This document shows positions 10,764 to 22,763 of a DNA stretch of 64,000 nucleotides, piece by piece. Position numbers and translations under genes: made by a program. Under the pieces are notes generated by a model, which made no database searches, was not told the DNA's origin, and was given only the letters and a program-made list of their open reading frames with translations. Each line of letters opens with the position of its first letter. Position 1 is the first letter of the stretch. This DNA is from Thalassia testudinum (lineage: Eukaryota > Streptophyta > Magnoliopsida > Alismatales > Hydrocharitaceae), in assembly GCA_037157565.1 (NCBI GenBank), contig JAZHRO010000036.1, positions 130,270,001 through 130,334,000 of the forward strand, in the 5' to 3' direction.

Positions 10764-12826
10764 TGATAACGAATTTTAAGAGATTTGTAAAATACGTCGT
10801 TGTAACGCACAAAATCGATCAACTCTTAAATTTATAAACCTAGATAGTAGGGTATCTAGGGTCGTCTAAGGAGGCAATATGTTTGCAAAATTTAGGTCTC
10901 TTGCTTGGAAATAGAAATCACCTTTCTTTTTGGTCTTTTCAACTATATCATTTTTTTTAGGGTTTTGAAATAACGAGGGAAAACATGAGTTGTTGGCAGG
11001 AAAGTAAATAACAACTACGATCACTAAGCTAACAGCTAAGTGACAAATAATTCCTCTCCCTAAGCTCACTCTAGGAATGTGGAGGCCTAGAGTAATTAGG
11101 GAGAGGGAGTGAAGAGTGCTAGAATCACAGCAATTAAAATGCAACTAAAAAGAAATTTCAAAGAAGGAAACTAGATTAATGAGAAAGTGTTTTACAGAAA
11201 AATCGAGTAGATGAATGCTTCTACTACTAGATAATTGCAATAAATAAAATAAAACACAAGTCCTCCTGAATTGTTGGTGAAGAGGGGAAACTCCTTGCTC
11301 CAAGCTTAAGGGCTCCTAGGGTTGAAAAGGGCTCCTCCTCCTTCCTTGAAAATGGTGTCCTCCAAGGTGGAAGCTACCACCTCCAATGATCTCCTCTAAG
11401 GGTGGGTGTGCACCACCCTTGCTCCTCCTTGCCTGGCCGTCCTCCTAGTAGGGGAGTGCTCCTCCTCCTTGGCGTGGCACAGGGGAGAAGAAAGAAGGGG
11501 AAGGCATCAAAAGGGCGAGTAGGATGCCCTCTTAATCTTCTTCTCTTCTTCTTCTTCCTTGGCCTTGAATTGTGGTGGGTGTAATGTGGAATTAAACTAA
11601 CGGGAGGATGGGAATTCTGTGGTGGTAGGGTAGGGTATTTATAGGATGGGAAGGGGGTGGTTATGATTTTTTTTGGAGGGAAATGAAGAGGTGCTTGGAT
11701 ATTTTTGGAGGGAAAAATGGGAGGGAAATGAAGAGGTGCCTTGGTTTTCCCTCCAAAAATACCTTCTAGAAGGCATTGATTTTGGAGGGAAAAAATGGAG
11801 GGTGGAGATGAGTTTTGATGGTGGATGTAGGGTGGTGATGGAAGGGATAGTTGGCACCAAAATAAACTAGGAGTAGGTGATCTTTTTGCTAGAGCTTAGG
11901 TAGTAGGGTAGTAGGTTTTGGTACCATGGAGGTGGACTAGCTAAGCTAAGCTAGCTTAGCTAGCTTAGCTAGTAGGGAGTAGGGTTGGAGGCATTTGGAG
12001 CTAGGGCTTTCAGGAAGAAGAGCTGGAGGTAGTCATCTTGAGCTGCACTGGAGTTGGTGGCCGCTGAAGAGAGCTACAAGGAGCTACCTTAGCTGGCTTA
12101 GCTTGTTAGTTCCTTGCTAGCTACTAAGCCAAGCTAAAGCCAGCTGGCTTCTACTGAAAGGAGCTGAGGTGAGCTAGGTTTAATGCTCCCGGGGAGGACT
12201 TAGCTAGTTGAGGTAGCTAAGGTAGCTTAAGTCAACTAAGTTGAGCTAAGTTGAGTCCCCGGGAGCTGGGCTTGAGCTTCCTAAGCTAAGATGAAGTCAT
12301 CTTCAGCTGGCTGGAGTTGAGTGGAGCTGGATGTAGCTGGTCTTGAGCTGACGTGAACTCCAATCAACTCAGCTGAGCTAGCTAGAGCTCCCTATGAACT
12401 AACGGGAGTTGAGATGAGCTAGATTCAGCTAAGTTGAGCTGGATCTGAGCTGACCTGAGATAGGGTGAGCTAAGATGAGCTCTCTTGAGTTGCCATTCAG
12501 CTGAGATGAGATGAATGGAGCTAAGATGAGCTAACCCTAGTTCAAGTGAGCTGGAATCCAGCTATGGTGAGCTAGATCAAGCTGAGTTCTAGCTAGTCTG
12601 AGCTTCTTCTTCACCAGTAGCCTTCCTGAGTGCTAGGGTTCTAGGGATCTAGCAATCTTTATATCCCTAACACTCATAAAAGCACATTAAAAATACAAAA
12701 AAAAGTGCAATGCATGCCTAACCTAATTAATGCCTAAATGCAGCCCAAAAACCCATTTGCGGAGTAAAATCCTAAGAGCTAGGTTTGTTTTAATGCATAA
12801 GAATGATGATAAAGTGATGCTTATCA
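10764..12826 (-). mobile_element. E2 3' LTR
   Basis: The LTR is 2063 bp, starts TGATAACG and ends TTATCA. It aligns throughout with 17982-20011 and with solo LTR S1. TATAAAT lies on the minus strand at 11637-11643, with the AGCT-rich array upstream of it in element sense. The purine tract of E2 directly abuts its 12826 end. Frames such as 11639-11860 and 11402-11584 are spurious and recur in all three LTR copies. Confidence 0.9.
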
Positions 12827-12842
12827 TTCCCATGCTTATCTA
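12827..12842 (-). promoter_or_regulatory. E2 3' polypurine tract
   Basis: On the minus strand the 16 bases before the 3' LTR read TAGATAAGCATGGGAA, equivalent to GATAGGCATGGGGGT in E3 and E4. It would prime plus-strand DNA synthesis. The hairpin seen just upstream of the tract in E3 and E4 is decayed here. Confidence 0.7.
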
Positions 12843-14183
12843 TTGCTAGTCTCTTAACAAACTTTAATTTTTACAAAATAGAATTTTTGGGAAATCTAAT
12901 TCTTTTCGACTTTTGATGAAAAAGTGGCTAGGGGATGTTGGTTGGTTTAAACACAGGAGGTATGGGATTTATTAAAGAAAAACATCGGGATTTGTTTTTG
13001 GATCCAAAAATTAGACAAAATGAGATCAATATATCCTCCAGAAAATTCATAGATTAACCCCTTGTTAATTCATATGACTTGAAATTTCTGTTTTTAGGAT
13101 TTTTCTGGCTCTTGAATCTGATTTGCAACTTGTAATAACCCTTAAAACCTTATGTCCGTGCTTGTGAAAAGCCAACATTTATAAGGGCGTGTTTTTGGTT
13201 TAAAACTTTGTTTTTCTCCCCCATGCTTATTTTTAGCTTAGTCTTACAACAGATGTGTCAGGATCATCATTCCCATTACCAATCCTCGAGGGAGCTCTGG
13301 CGCCAGTACTTCAGGATAGCATTGTCTATGACACCACCCAGGAGCTCACAACCCCAAAACATAATGCTGTGTAAAGGGGCGCTCCAAGAAAACTCAAGCT
13401 CTTACTCCGACACTATAGGTAGAGCACCGTCCAAAACACTTGAGTTGCTAAAATGCGCTTTAATGCTTCGTCTAAAGATATGAAATATAGATATGGAGCA
13501 ATGCCGAGGCGGTAACATGTTGACATCACATCCTCAAAGGAGGCATTTTCCTCCTTCTCGGTAGTGGGAACTCAAACCAATGATCTATTTCAGACTTTTA
13601 CTAAGTCCAAACAAGGGAGTTTTTCTAATTTTTAGTTTTTTTAAATGTTGTCTTGTGTGTGAAATTTGACACAGGAAGTTCCGCAAGAAATGCAAGTTTT
13701 TGAATCAGAAACTAAGCCAAATACTTTCCATATTATAAAAGAGGATCAAGTCACCTGAACTATCATGAGTTCAGGTGGAATTTTAGAGAGGGATATCTGA
13801 TCTAGTCTAAAAATAGACCCTGAAATTCTAATGATCAAATCTGTATCCTCATCCCTAGTTTATTAAATATTAAATCCCATTGTACCAAAAGTAAGTTTTC
13901 AACCTTAGTCCCTATTTCAAGATTTTTCCTCAAAAAGTTTTCAACATTTTTATTTTTTTAGGTATGTAAGTAGGAAAATAAAATAACTAAAAAAAATGCA
14001 TGTTTTTAGGTTTTGAAAATCCTAAATCGATCGTCAAAATTTTAAAAACACCCCCCATGCTTAAGATATGCAATGTCCTCATGCATTAGGAGGGAAAAGG
14101 GATCACCTTAAAGAAGAGCGGTCAGGTTTAGCATGGTCAAAACCTGGAAAAAGAAAGGAAAAAGGAAAGTAGGAAAAATGATG
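12843..14183 (-). other. E2 3' untranslated region with internal polypurine module
   Basis: No coding signal is visible; the 91-codon plus-strand frame at 13208-13483 matches nothing I know. At 14048-14088 the minus strand carries module 2: ATGAGGACATTGCATATC then TTAAGCATGGGGGG. Module 1 follows at 14184-14229 (minus strand: GGCTGAATGGCG, then TGGATGGGAGGT). The same two modules, in the same order, lie after the coding region of E1, E3, E4 and E5. Confidence 0.65.
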
Positions 14184-14218
14184 AGTTACCTCCCATCCAA
14201 TGCTATCTTTTACGCCAT

Positions 14219-14735
14219 TCAGCCGGGCATGAAGGTATACACGGAAGATGGAAAATCATGTAAATAATTGGACACTTGAATGTCCTCAAGAAATGTGTTT
14301 TCCTCAAGATCCCTGAAAAGATAAATGGTAAAGAAATCAGGAGCAAAATGAAATGGAAAAATGGAAGAATAACCCAGATCTGGCCATGGTTTATGTAAAA
14401 TGCCAGACTCTAGTGGGTTGGGTGATAAGTCCAATGGAAAGGGAGGAGGAAAGGATTCAATGAGATGTAGGGTGGGTGAAGTTAGTGTGGATGTTTTTTG
14501 TGAAAAATCAGGAATATTGAAAGAGTAAAAGTCAAACCCTAGTTGATCTGAAAAGTCTCAGACCACAAAATCATCCTTAGAATAAGAATCAATAAAATCT
14601 AGATCCATGGTGGTCAAAGGTGAGTAGGATTTGATCAACAAAGATTTCTCACAAATTTCTTCCATTGTATTATCAGTGTCCTCGAAAATTTTACGATCAA
14701 TGGACCTCTTGGAAGCTTGAAATAAATCTAATGAG
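14219..14735 (-). pseudogene. E2 remnant frame downstream of protease
   Basis: After the protease stop the minus strand keeps two broken open stretches. The first is acidic (FEDTDNTMEEICEKS, then MDLDFIDSYSKDDF), and the second (14434-14219) is Pro/Phe-rich and ends at module 1. No RT motif is present, so this corresponds to the post-protease region of E1 (7186-7880), which has a similar acidic start and also ends at module 1. Function unknown. The closest analogue is the acidic linker before RT in E3. Confidence 0.4.
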
Positions 14736-14740
14736 AAAAT

Positions 14741-16294
14741 CTAATTACCACAACTTATATTCATTTTCCTAGAGTGAGAGTTGATACTAGCCGTTGCGGT
14801 AATCAGAAGGGGTCTTCCAAGAATGGTGTTAATGAGAGCTACAAGTACCTCTATGTCAAGGACCAGAAAATTTACCGGATTTAGACAATTTCGGACCTTG
14901 ACAATATGATCCTTAATGATTCCCCATGGTTGAATGGTAGATCGATCTCCCAATTGAAATTGAACCTTAGTAGGTTTAAAATCACCGAATCGAGATTCCT
15001 CGAATATGACCGGGGGAATGATATTAATGGAGGTACCTAAGTCAAGAGGGGCACGAAAAAAGGTGGTGTCATTTATGACAATCAAGATGAGAGATGCGCC
15101 CGGGTCCTTTTTTGTGAGAGGAAGCTTGCTCTGAACAACTAAGCTTGTTGTCTTAGAAAGGACCACCCTTCCTAGATTCTGAGCCTCCCTTGTTGGAGAA
15201 AACTTTTCTTTCAAAAATTTAGCAAAGGTAGGGGTGGTATCTAAGAGGGGGATATTCCTCTCAACTTGCTCAAATAAGTCCAAAAGATCTTGGTGAGAGG
15301 GCTCTAATTTTTTATCAAAAAGATTGGAATGCAGTGTTTGAGAGTAAGAAGTAGGATTTGAATCAAGTGTTTTTGGGATTTCTTTTTCTTCTTCCTGAGT
15401 GGGGTTAGGAGAGTTGATTTGCATAAGCTGAGAGTGGGTTTCATCAATTTGATTTGAAGGCCCTAAATCAGTGGTGGTGTTCCCACTCCTCAACATATCT
15501 CCATATGTAGTTTGGTTATCACTTGGAGGAGGTGGGGGGGCCTGATGTTGATAGAAACCAGGTTCGTGCTAAGATATTGGGTTAATAGGAGGATGAACAG
15601 TGTGGTTCTGTTGTTGGTGTCGACCCGGGTGTTGGTTCCTTTGATTGACAAAGTTTGGGGTGGGCTGGGATGGTGAATGTTCTGCATGTCCTTGAGTCGG
15701 AATAACCCTAATTTGATCATTGATATTGTTAATAACACGAGTGATTTCCGTAGTTTTTCTTTGCATCTCCTGTAGGGTTTTCATCATTTGGGCATTGATG
15801 TCTTCTTGAGATGGCCCAGATTGATAAGTTTGATTTGAACCATACCCTCCAAATGGGTTTTGTTGTTGGTGAGGAACTGGATTGGTCCAGGAGTGAGTCA
15901 AATAATTCCTCAAATTAGAGGAATTTTGCAATTGCTCCTAGAAGGTGGAGACATTTTGAGTGGGGTAATGATTTGGATAAGTATAATTCCCTGTTGAACC
16001 ATAGAAAGCCTCAGAATAATGATTATACTCAGCATGAGTCGTATGCAAATTTTGTCTCTTTGGGATGTGAGAAGGGGTGAGATGTGGAATGCGTTGAGCT
16101 TGGGCAAGTGTGGCAGGACTCCCTTGGTTAGCTAGGTTTGTTAAATCCTTATGCAACTGTTGTTGATTAACTTGTAGCTGAGCCATTATGGAGTAGAAAT
16201 TAGGTGGGGGGGCCTGATTAAGAATCTCCTGGGTGGAAAGATTGGGGAAAGAATAATTATCATGCAAGTTAGAGAACCAATTTTTATTTTCCAT
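14741..16294 (-). pseudogene. E2 gag-like/protease polyprotein, two in-frame stops
   Basis: One reading frame runs from a Met at 16294 (MENKNWFSNLHDNYSF) to a stop after 14741, broken only by TAG at 15935-15937 and TAA at 15566-15568. The N-terminal part is rich in Gln, Asn, His and Pro (NQAPPPNFYS, HQQQNPFGGYGSNQTYQ) and lacks the capsid-like block with EDP..HL that E1 and E3 have. A segment starting MLRSGN marks the gag/protease boundary (LRSGK in relatives). The protease follows: LTKKDPGASLIL, the active-site block PLDLGTSINIIP, KPTKVQFQLGDRS, and ILGRPLLITATASI. The longer frame starting at 16447 adds 51 residues without family support, so I prefer 16294. The normal role is Gag assembly and polyprotein cleavage; here the protein may have helped E2 particles in trans. 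Confidence 0.75.
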
Positions 16295-17958
16295 TTTTAA
16301 AGAAGAGGAAGAATGCGGGAAAAGTCTTTTTGGGGAAGCAAAATCAAGTGGTCCCTCCAAGAGTGGAGTTTTGGACCGCTGCCCGTGCAAAATGTAAGAA
16401 ATGGTAGGGGAGGAGAAGAGATGGAGATGAGAGAAGTGTGCACACAAGCAATCAAATTCTAGACCTAACTTAATTGTGACTCCCTAGAATTTAACGTAAG
16501 ACTTGGTCTACCTATGAAATAAGCAATCAACAGTGAATACCCATTCTGTCAACAAATCTAGCCAAGTTGCTTAAGGAGAGGTTTGGGCCCAAGTGTTACC
16601 CAGGAAAATCCCCAGGTACTTGTACAAACCCGTGCCTGGTCATTTGACACAGCCCCTCAACCTGAACACCAGATATAGATGACAGAATTGGTATTAACTA
16701 GAGAAAACTTAAGACCTATATAGCAAGCCTAAGTTGATGAAACCTTAAGGGTCAAGTTGGTACGGATTTTAGTTAGGTCTAGGATACTATAGTGCACATG
16801 AAATGTGGAAGGTGTTAATTTGGGTTATTGCCCTATTATTTCAATTTTTTGTGTGTATGTCAGGATTGGAAGTTGATTTCAATGAAAAATAAGTTGTCAC
16901 ATAATTTTTGTATTTCTGTCTTTTAAGATTCAATTTAATTTAATGTATTTTAGGGTTTCTCTTTTTAAATGTTCAAACAAGTTTGAAACTTCCAAAATCA
17001 AAGGAAAACAAGTTGTATTGGTAATGGTCAATTTCCTTTAGAAGTGGTTTTCTAGAAATACAAAGGAAAACCCTAATGTAATTTGATCCTAAGGCAGAAA
17101 ATTACTACCAATGAGTTATTTTTAGGCTTTCTGTATTAAGTAGTGGTCCAAACAATTCAAACAACACCACCACTTTGAAGACAATCAAACAAGGATTCCA
17201 TAAAATATTTTTTTAAGATTTTTGGAATTTTTTTGATAATTGTTTTGAATTTTTATTTGTATTGGTGTCAAAGTCCAGAAATGATACTTGTGGGTATTTT
17301 GGACTTTTCAGTATTACCACTGACCTCAGAAAATTTTAGTGATTTTATATGATGTGTATAATTTTACAAGGATTTCAAAAAGATGAATTTCACAAAAATT
17401 GGATGAGTATAAAAATTCTAAAAATTTACGGACAGTAGCAAAATAGGAAGATTAGAGGGTGTGACCCCTCGAAAGTCCATGAATTTTTAAAACTTAAATA
17501 CAAATCCAATAGTTTGAAATTTGGAACAGATGTTTCCAACTTGATTTGAAATCTCTGTGTAAAATTCCAAGATTTTAGAAGTCCTGTGGTAATTGAAATT
17601 GATTTTTCAAATCTTGACAGAAGTCTAGATCCAAAAAAGCAAAACACCAATACTTGAAATGGAGTGGTGTTAATGGTGTAAACAAGCAATCAATGGGTTT
17701 TAAAATGCACCACTCCACTTAATTAAGTTGTTTAGGGTCCTGAAAGCTAAGTTTAGTGTATTTTGGTAGCTTTTTAGGTTAGGTGTGACAAGTAAGAAGA
17801 ACCAACCTGAATGTTCACGGGACGACAAGGAACTTTGAGCTTTCGCTTCCAAATTCCCGCTTTCCCGTTGTAGTTCCTACACACACTAGAGAAAAGAAAG
17901 AGAAAGGGATGAGATCCACTTCAAGCAAGAGAAAAGAATGATTAAGCAAAGCCGTGCC
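16295..17958 (-). other. E2 5' leader, noncoding
   Basis: This 1.66-kb stretch lies between PBS and the gag-like frame. It is AT-rich with no supported coding frame; the 87-codon frame at 17426-17689 is not recognised. A segment at 16637-16657 (plus strand GGTCATTTGACACAGCCCC) resembles leader segments of E1 (48774-48793) and E4 (33315-33340), so it may be a packaging or dimerisation signal. That role is inference. Confidence 0.5.
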
Positions 17959-17976
17959 TCCCCAGCAATGGCACCA
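17959..17976 (-). promoter_or_regulatory. E2 primer binding site (tRNA-Asp type)
   Basis: The plus strand reads TCCCCAGCAATGGCACCA, 15/18 identical to the tRNA-Asp 3' end, all differences being transitions. It is five bases from the LTR at 17982. Confidence 0.85.
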
Positions 17977-17981
17977 AAAAG

Positions 17982-20011
17982 TGATAATGAATTTTACGCG
18001 GTTTGTAAAATACATCGTTGTAACATGCAAAATCGATCAACTCTTAAATTTATAAACCTAGATAGTGGGGTACCTACGGTCGTCCAAGGAGGCAAGTTTG
18101 CAAATCAAAATCCCTTGCTTATAAATGGAAATCAACTTCATTTTGGTGTTTTAAAATATTTAATTTTTTTTTTGAAATAACTAAAGCAACATAAAATTGA
18201 TGGTGGGAAGATGGCTAACACCTAAATTTACTAAACTAGAACCTAAGCGACAAGTAATTCCTCTCTCTAAGCTCCCCTAGGTAGGTGGGAACCTAGAGTA
18301 ATTAGAGAGAGGGTGTGATTACACTAAGGTAAAAGTAAAAGAAAACAATTAAGAAAAGGCAACTTTACTCAAGGAGAAAAAATATTTTACAAATCATAGT
18401 AGATGAATGCTTCTACTACTAGATAATTGCAATAAATAAAATAAAACACAAGTCCTCCTGAATTGTTGGTGAAGAGGGAAAACTCCTTGCTCCAAGCTTA
18501 AGGGTTCCTAAGCTTGAAAAGGGCTCCTCCTTCTCCTTCCTTGAAAATGGTGTCCTCCAAGGTGGAAGCTACCACCTCCAATGATCTCCTCTAAGGGTGG
18601 GTGTGCACCACCCTTACTCCTCCTTGCTTGGCCATCCTCCTAGTAGGGGAGTGCTCCTCCTCCTTGGCATGGCACAAGGGAGAAGAAAGAAGGGGAAGAA
18701 GGCATCAAAAGGGTGAGTAGGATGCCCCCTTAATCTTCTCTTCTTCTTCCTTGGCCTTGAATTGTGGTGGGTGTAATGTGGAATTAAACTAATGGGAGGA
18801 TGGGAATTCTGTGGTGGTAGGGTAAGGAATTTATAGGATGGGAATGAGGTGGTTATGGTGTTTTTTTGGAGGGAAATGAAGGGGTGCTTGGATATTTTTG
18901 GAGGAAAAAATGGGAGGGAAATGAAGAGGTGCCTTGGCTTTCCCTCCAAAAATACCTTCTAGAAGGCATTGGTTTTGGAGGGAAAAAATGGAGGGTGGAG
19001 ATGAGCTTTGATGGTGGATGTAGGGTGGTGATGGAAGGGATAGTTGGCACCAAAATAAACTAGGAGTAGGTGATCTTTTTGCTAGAGCTTAGGTAGTAGG
19101 GTAGTAGGTTTTGGTGCCATGGAGGTTGACTAGCTAAGCTAAGCTAGCTTAGCTAGCTTAGCTAGTAGGGAGTAGGGTTGGAGGCATTTGGAGCTAGGGT
19201 TTTCAGGGAGAAGAGCTGGAGGTAGTCATCTTGAGCTGCACTAGAGTTGGTGGCTGTTGAAGAGAGCTGCAAGGAGCTACCTTAGCTGGCTTAGCTTGCT
19301 AGTTCTTTGCTAGCTACTAAGCCAAGCTAAAGCAAGCTAGCTTCTGCTGAAAGGAGCTGAGGTGAGCTGGGTCTAATGCTCCTGGGGAGGACCTAGCTAG
19401 TTGAGGTAGCTAAGGTAGCTTAAGTCAACTAAGTTGACCTAAGCTAAGTCCCTGGGAGCTGGACTTGAGCTTCCTGAGTTAAGATGAAGTCATCTTCAGC
19501 TGGCTGGAGTTGAGTGGAGTTGGATGTAGCTGGTCCTGAGCTGAGGTGAACTCCAGTCAACTCAGCTGAGCTAGCTAAAGCTCCTTCTGAACTAATGGGA
19601 GCTGAGATGAGCTAGATTCAGCTAAGTTGAGCTAGATCTAAGCTGACCTGAGATAGGGTGAGCTAAGATGAGCTCTCTTGAGCTGCCATCAAGCTGAGTT
19701 GAGATGTATGGAGCTAAGATGAGCTAACCCTAGTTCAAGTGAGCTGGAATCCAGCTATGGTGAGCTGGATCAAGTTGAGTTCCAGCTAGTCTGAGCTTCT
19801 TCTTCACCAGTTGCCTTCCTGAGTGCTAGGGTTCTAACAATCTATATATCCCTAACACTCACAAAATCACATTAAAAAGACAACAAAAGGTGCAATGCAT
19901 GCCTAACCTAATTAATGCTTAAATGTAGCATAAAAACCCATTTGCGGAGTAAAATCCTAAGAGCTAGGTTTGTTTTAATGCATAAGAATGATGATAAACT
20001 GACGTTTATCG
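17982..20011 (-). mobile_element. E2 5' LTR
   Basis: The LTR is 2030 bp, starts TGATAATG next to the PBS and ends TTATCG. It aligns with 10764-12826 across the promoter (minus-strand TATAAAT at 18829-18835), the AGCT-rich array (about 19125-19800) and the U3 start. The 19981-20011 end is well preserved in all three family copies. Frames at 18614-18949 and 18853-19063 are LTR sequence, not genes. Confidence 0.9.
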
Positions 20012-20016
20012 AGCTC

Positions 20017-20539
20017 CTGGGCTTTCTTCTTAGGTGGCAGGTCAGAAAAAATGACTATACTAGTTTCCTTGGACAATACCACCTTATTAGTCTTCCTCAG
20101 TTGTCGCTTGGGTGTACAATATTCTTTAAAGAATTTAATGACAGTAAGAATGTGATGAATGGCATCATGGAGGGGAACCTTAATGTGAACATCTTTGAAG
20201 ATTTCCTTGAAGTCCTCATTGCTTTTGATTCCCTTTATCTTTTCTTTAGGTTCATGAGTTAAGGCTCCAAGGAAGGGTAAAAGGATGTCAGTGATCTCAG
20301 TGATTGGTTTCTTTTCCTTAGGCTGCTCCTTTGAGGGGATAGAATGGGAAGAGGAGCTAGCCTAAGAAGTATCATGACCCGCCTGCTTACATGGTGGGTC
20401 CTATATAGCTTTTCTACTCCTTAGTGTGACAGCATTTGCATCGGTGTACTGTCTATGAGGTGGGGGAGGAGCAGAAGGGGCAGATTGGGTGTGATTCGAT
20501 GATAAGGCCGGCTGACCTAAAACATAACCAGGAGGTAAG
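20017..20539 (-). pseudogene. E1 gag C-terminus and protease N-terminus
   Basis: The minus strand from the E3 insertion (20539) to the E2 insertion (20017) encodes the end of E1 gag. A Pro-rich stretch comes first, then NAVTLRSRK (family form TLRSGK), the Lys-rich segment, the EDFKEIFKDVHIKVPLHDAI block and FFKEYCTPKRQ, then LPPKKK just before the E2 insertion. These blocks have direct counterparts in E3 at 26154-26499 and 37304-37420. A TAG and a later stop interrupt it, and a one-base deletion precedes the E2 site. It joins the 46742-48402 part of gag if E3 is removed. Confidence 0.75.
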
Positions 20540-20544
20540 GGAGG

Positions 20545-22737
20545 TGATTGCACAGCAAGCTATGCCTATAAATATGTCATCTTATGTTATATCCTAGCAT
20601 TACCCATGCATTTTATGTAGCCATACTTGCATTTGTAAGTATTCACTTGCATGCATTTCTAAAGAGGGGAAGAGAGTGAGAACAAATGACCATTCAATCC
20701 ACTTCAATTCCATCTCATCTCAAACACACATAATAATTAACATCTTCACTGCGTGCTTGCATTGCAAATTCATCATCTTTTTTTATTTTCCTCCATCCGG
20801 CTGCGATTGCATAGAGCTGTGCACCCGTCCATTTACATAGGGAGAGGCACATGTTCTCTCTATAAAAGAGCATGCACCCCTCCCCTCTAGAGCCACCTCC
20901 TCTCCCACCCTCAGACCAGTACACCACACACTCACTCACTGCCGACCACTCTCTCCCTCTCTCCCTATCCATACACAGCTCCTTTTCTCACCAGTTGAGA
21001 AGAGGCACACTGTGTGCAGGAGAAGCTCATCGTGGTCTTAGACCCTACAGTGAGCTCCACCACCCCTAGCTCCTTCGCGAGCAGGTGGGCATGGTGGATT
21101 CCCTATTTTGATTTTCATTTGTGTGCTCTGCTTTGTTTTCTATTTTCCTTTTTTTTCTTTATTGCATCGCCTTTGCCATTAGAGTGGAGCTTCAAACTCT
21201 GAAGCTCGGCCTGAGCCACCCAGCGCCGTGCACCTCCGAGCTCCTCCACGCGCATGCACAGACCTCTCAGCTCCCCTTCCACATGCGTGTGCACACTCCA
21301 CGACTGCCTCCACGTGCCGCACTGCCTCAATCAGTTACCACTCTCCGTGCGGCACTATAGCGCACTATTCACCATAGTCAGCGCGATACTGTAGCCATTG
21401 GCAAGCTTCTCACTTAGCCGGTGGCTCCGCACTCTCTCTCCTCAGTGCTACCGCCTCCACCAGATCATCCCCTATGCATGCTCTTCACCTAGCTCCTGTG
21501 CCTCTTTTGCACCTGCACCACACCCCTCAGCGCGCAACCTTGTGCACTGCAGGCTCTTCCCTAGCGCTTGCACCTTCCTCGCACGTCGCGAGTGGTGCGG
21601 TCCTCCCTTACGCACTTGCACGCTGCATCACCTCACTCCAGTGCAAGTGCGTGCCCTTCACACATGACTATTCCCTCACTCACCTAGATAGACACACACA
21701 CACCTACTCTCTCTCTCACACAAGCACACATAGATGCACACACTCTCCCTCATACTTGCACACCCTGATACACATACACCTACACGCATACATACATACA
21801 TACATATATATATATATACTCACACACTCTCACCCCCATATATATATCTTTATATACAAAAATATATATATATATATATTGATATATATAGATAGATATA
21901 TATATATACATATATATATATAGTTCTATACACTTATATGGTTATATATACTTATATACACATATCCACATTCTCCCACACACACATTCACCTCACATCA
22001 CCAACCCACATACCCGTGCACTCACTCCTTCACCGCGCATCGTATCGCGAGAATATTCGCACCAGTTGCGAATATTTCTTGATACCGTGCAAAGCAAGCG
22101 CTTCCACCCACACTCATACACATCCGCTCCACACTCCACGCTGCACTTAGTCTTGTTGGTTGCGTCTTGCTAGACGTGGACCAACTTGCCACAGTGCTAC
22201 ATCCCATCCCAATTTCCATCTCCACCCTTATAGTATCTATATACTATATATATATATACATATACTAAGCTAAGTATCTCTTTTCATTTCTTTCCTTGCA
22301 TTTTATTTTTCTTTCATTTGACTTTTATTCTTGCTATTAAAAAGACCAAAAAAAAAGTATAAAAGAGAAAAGATAATTCTTGTCTTGCAGGTACCTGATC
22401 TTGTGAGTGACAAGATTAATCTTGGAACCCTAAGTTGGCTTCAAGCCAAGGACCATTTGGCTCAAGGATAAGAACTTCAATTTTGAGGGTGTGCCTCAAG
22501 AACAACATTATCAGAAAAATCTTAAAAGTAGAAAAAACCAAAAACATAATAAACGTAAGGACAAGATACATTCTAGGAAAGGCGTAGAAACTTTGTAATC
22601 TCCTAATTCCCACCTCCCTGAGATCGACCCTGGGCCTAAAAGTGACCAAGATAAAATTAAGTAGGACAGGTTAACTCACTATACTAATTTCGATGATAAT
22701 ATCACCATATTAAATAAGCCTATTCAAGTCCTCAACA
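20545..22737 (+). mobile_element. E3 5' LTR
   Basis: The LTR starts TGATTGCACAGC and ends CTCAACA. A clear TATAAAAG box at 20861-20868 follows a C/T-rich U3 tract, with long Cys/His/Pro-rich spurious frames downstream (20872-22150). It contains a (TA)n/(CA)n microsatellite at about 21780-21960. Near the 3' end it lacks 38 bp present in the 3' LTR: a single GGTTAA at 22669-22674 stands where the partner has two GGTTAA copies (46630-46635 and 46668-46673) around the extra sequence. Confidence 0.9.
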
Positions 22738-22745
22738 CGTTTTTC

Positions 22746-22763
22746 TAGCACCGTTGCCAGGGA
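22746..22763 (+). promoter_or_regulatory. E3 primer binding site (tRNA-Asp type)
   Basis: TAGCACCGTTGCCAGGGA lies eight bases after the 5' LTR. It matches the complement of the tRNA-Asp 3' end at 15 of 18 positions; all differences are transitions. Confidence 0.8.

Larger units (their letters stand above)
10764..20011 (-). mobile_element. E2: two-LTR non-autonomous element with gag-like/protease frame
   Basis: E2 is a 9.25-kb minus-strand element inserted in the E1 protease region. It has LTRs at 10764-12826 and 17982-20011, PBS at 17959-17976, a polypurine tract at 12827-12842, a gag-like/protease frame at 14741-16294, and no RT, RNase H or integrase. The LTR ends are TGATAA and TTATCA; the outermost base at 20011 is G instead of A. 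TSDs are GGCTC (10759-10763) and AGCTC (20012-20016), 4/5 identical. With the coding frame almost intact (two in-frame stops) it looks younger than E1 and E3. Movement would have required enzymes supplied in trans. Confidence 0.9.

Noticed and set aside
21398..22150. Long Cys/His/Thr-rich frames as secreted or toxin-like peptides
   Set aside because: They lie within the E3 5' LTR, recur with shifts in the 3' LTR (45113-46104), and include translated CA/TA microsatellites.
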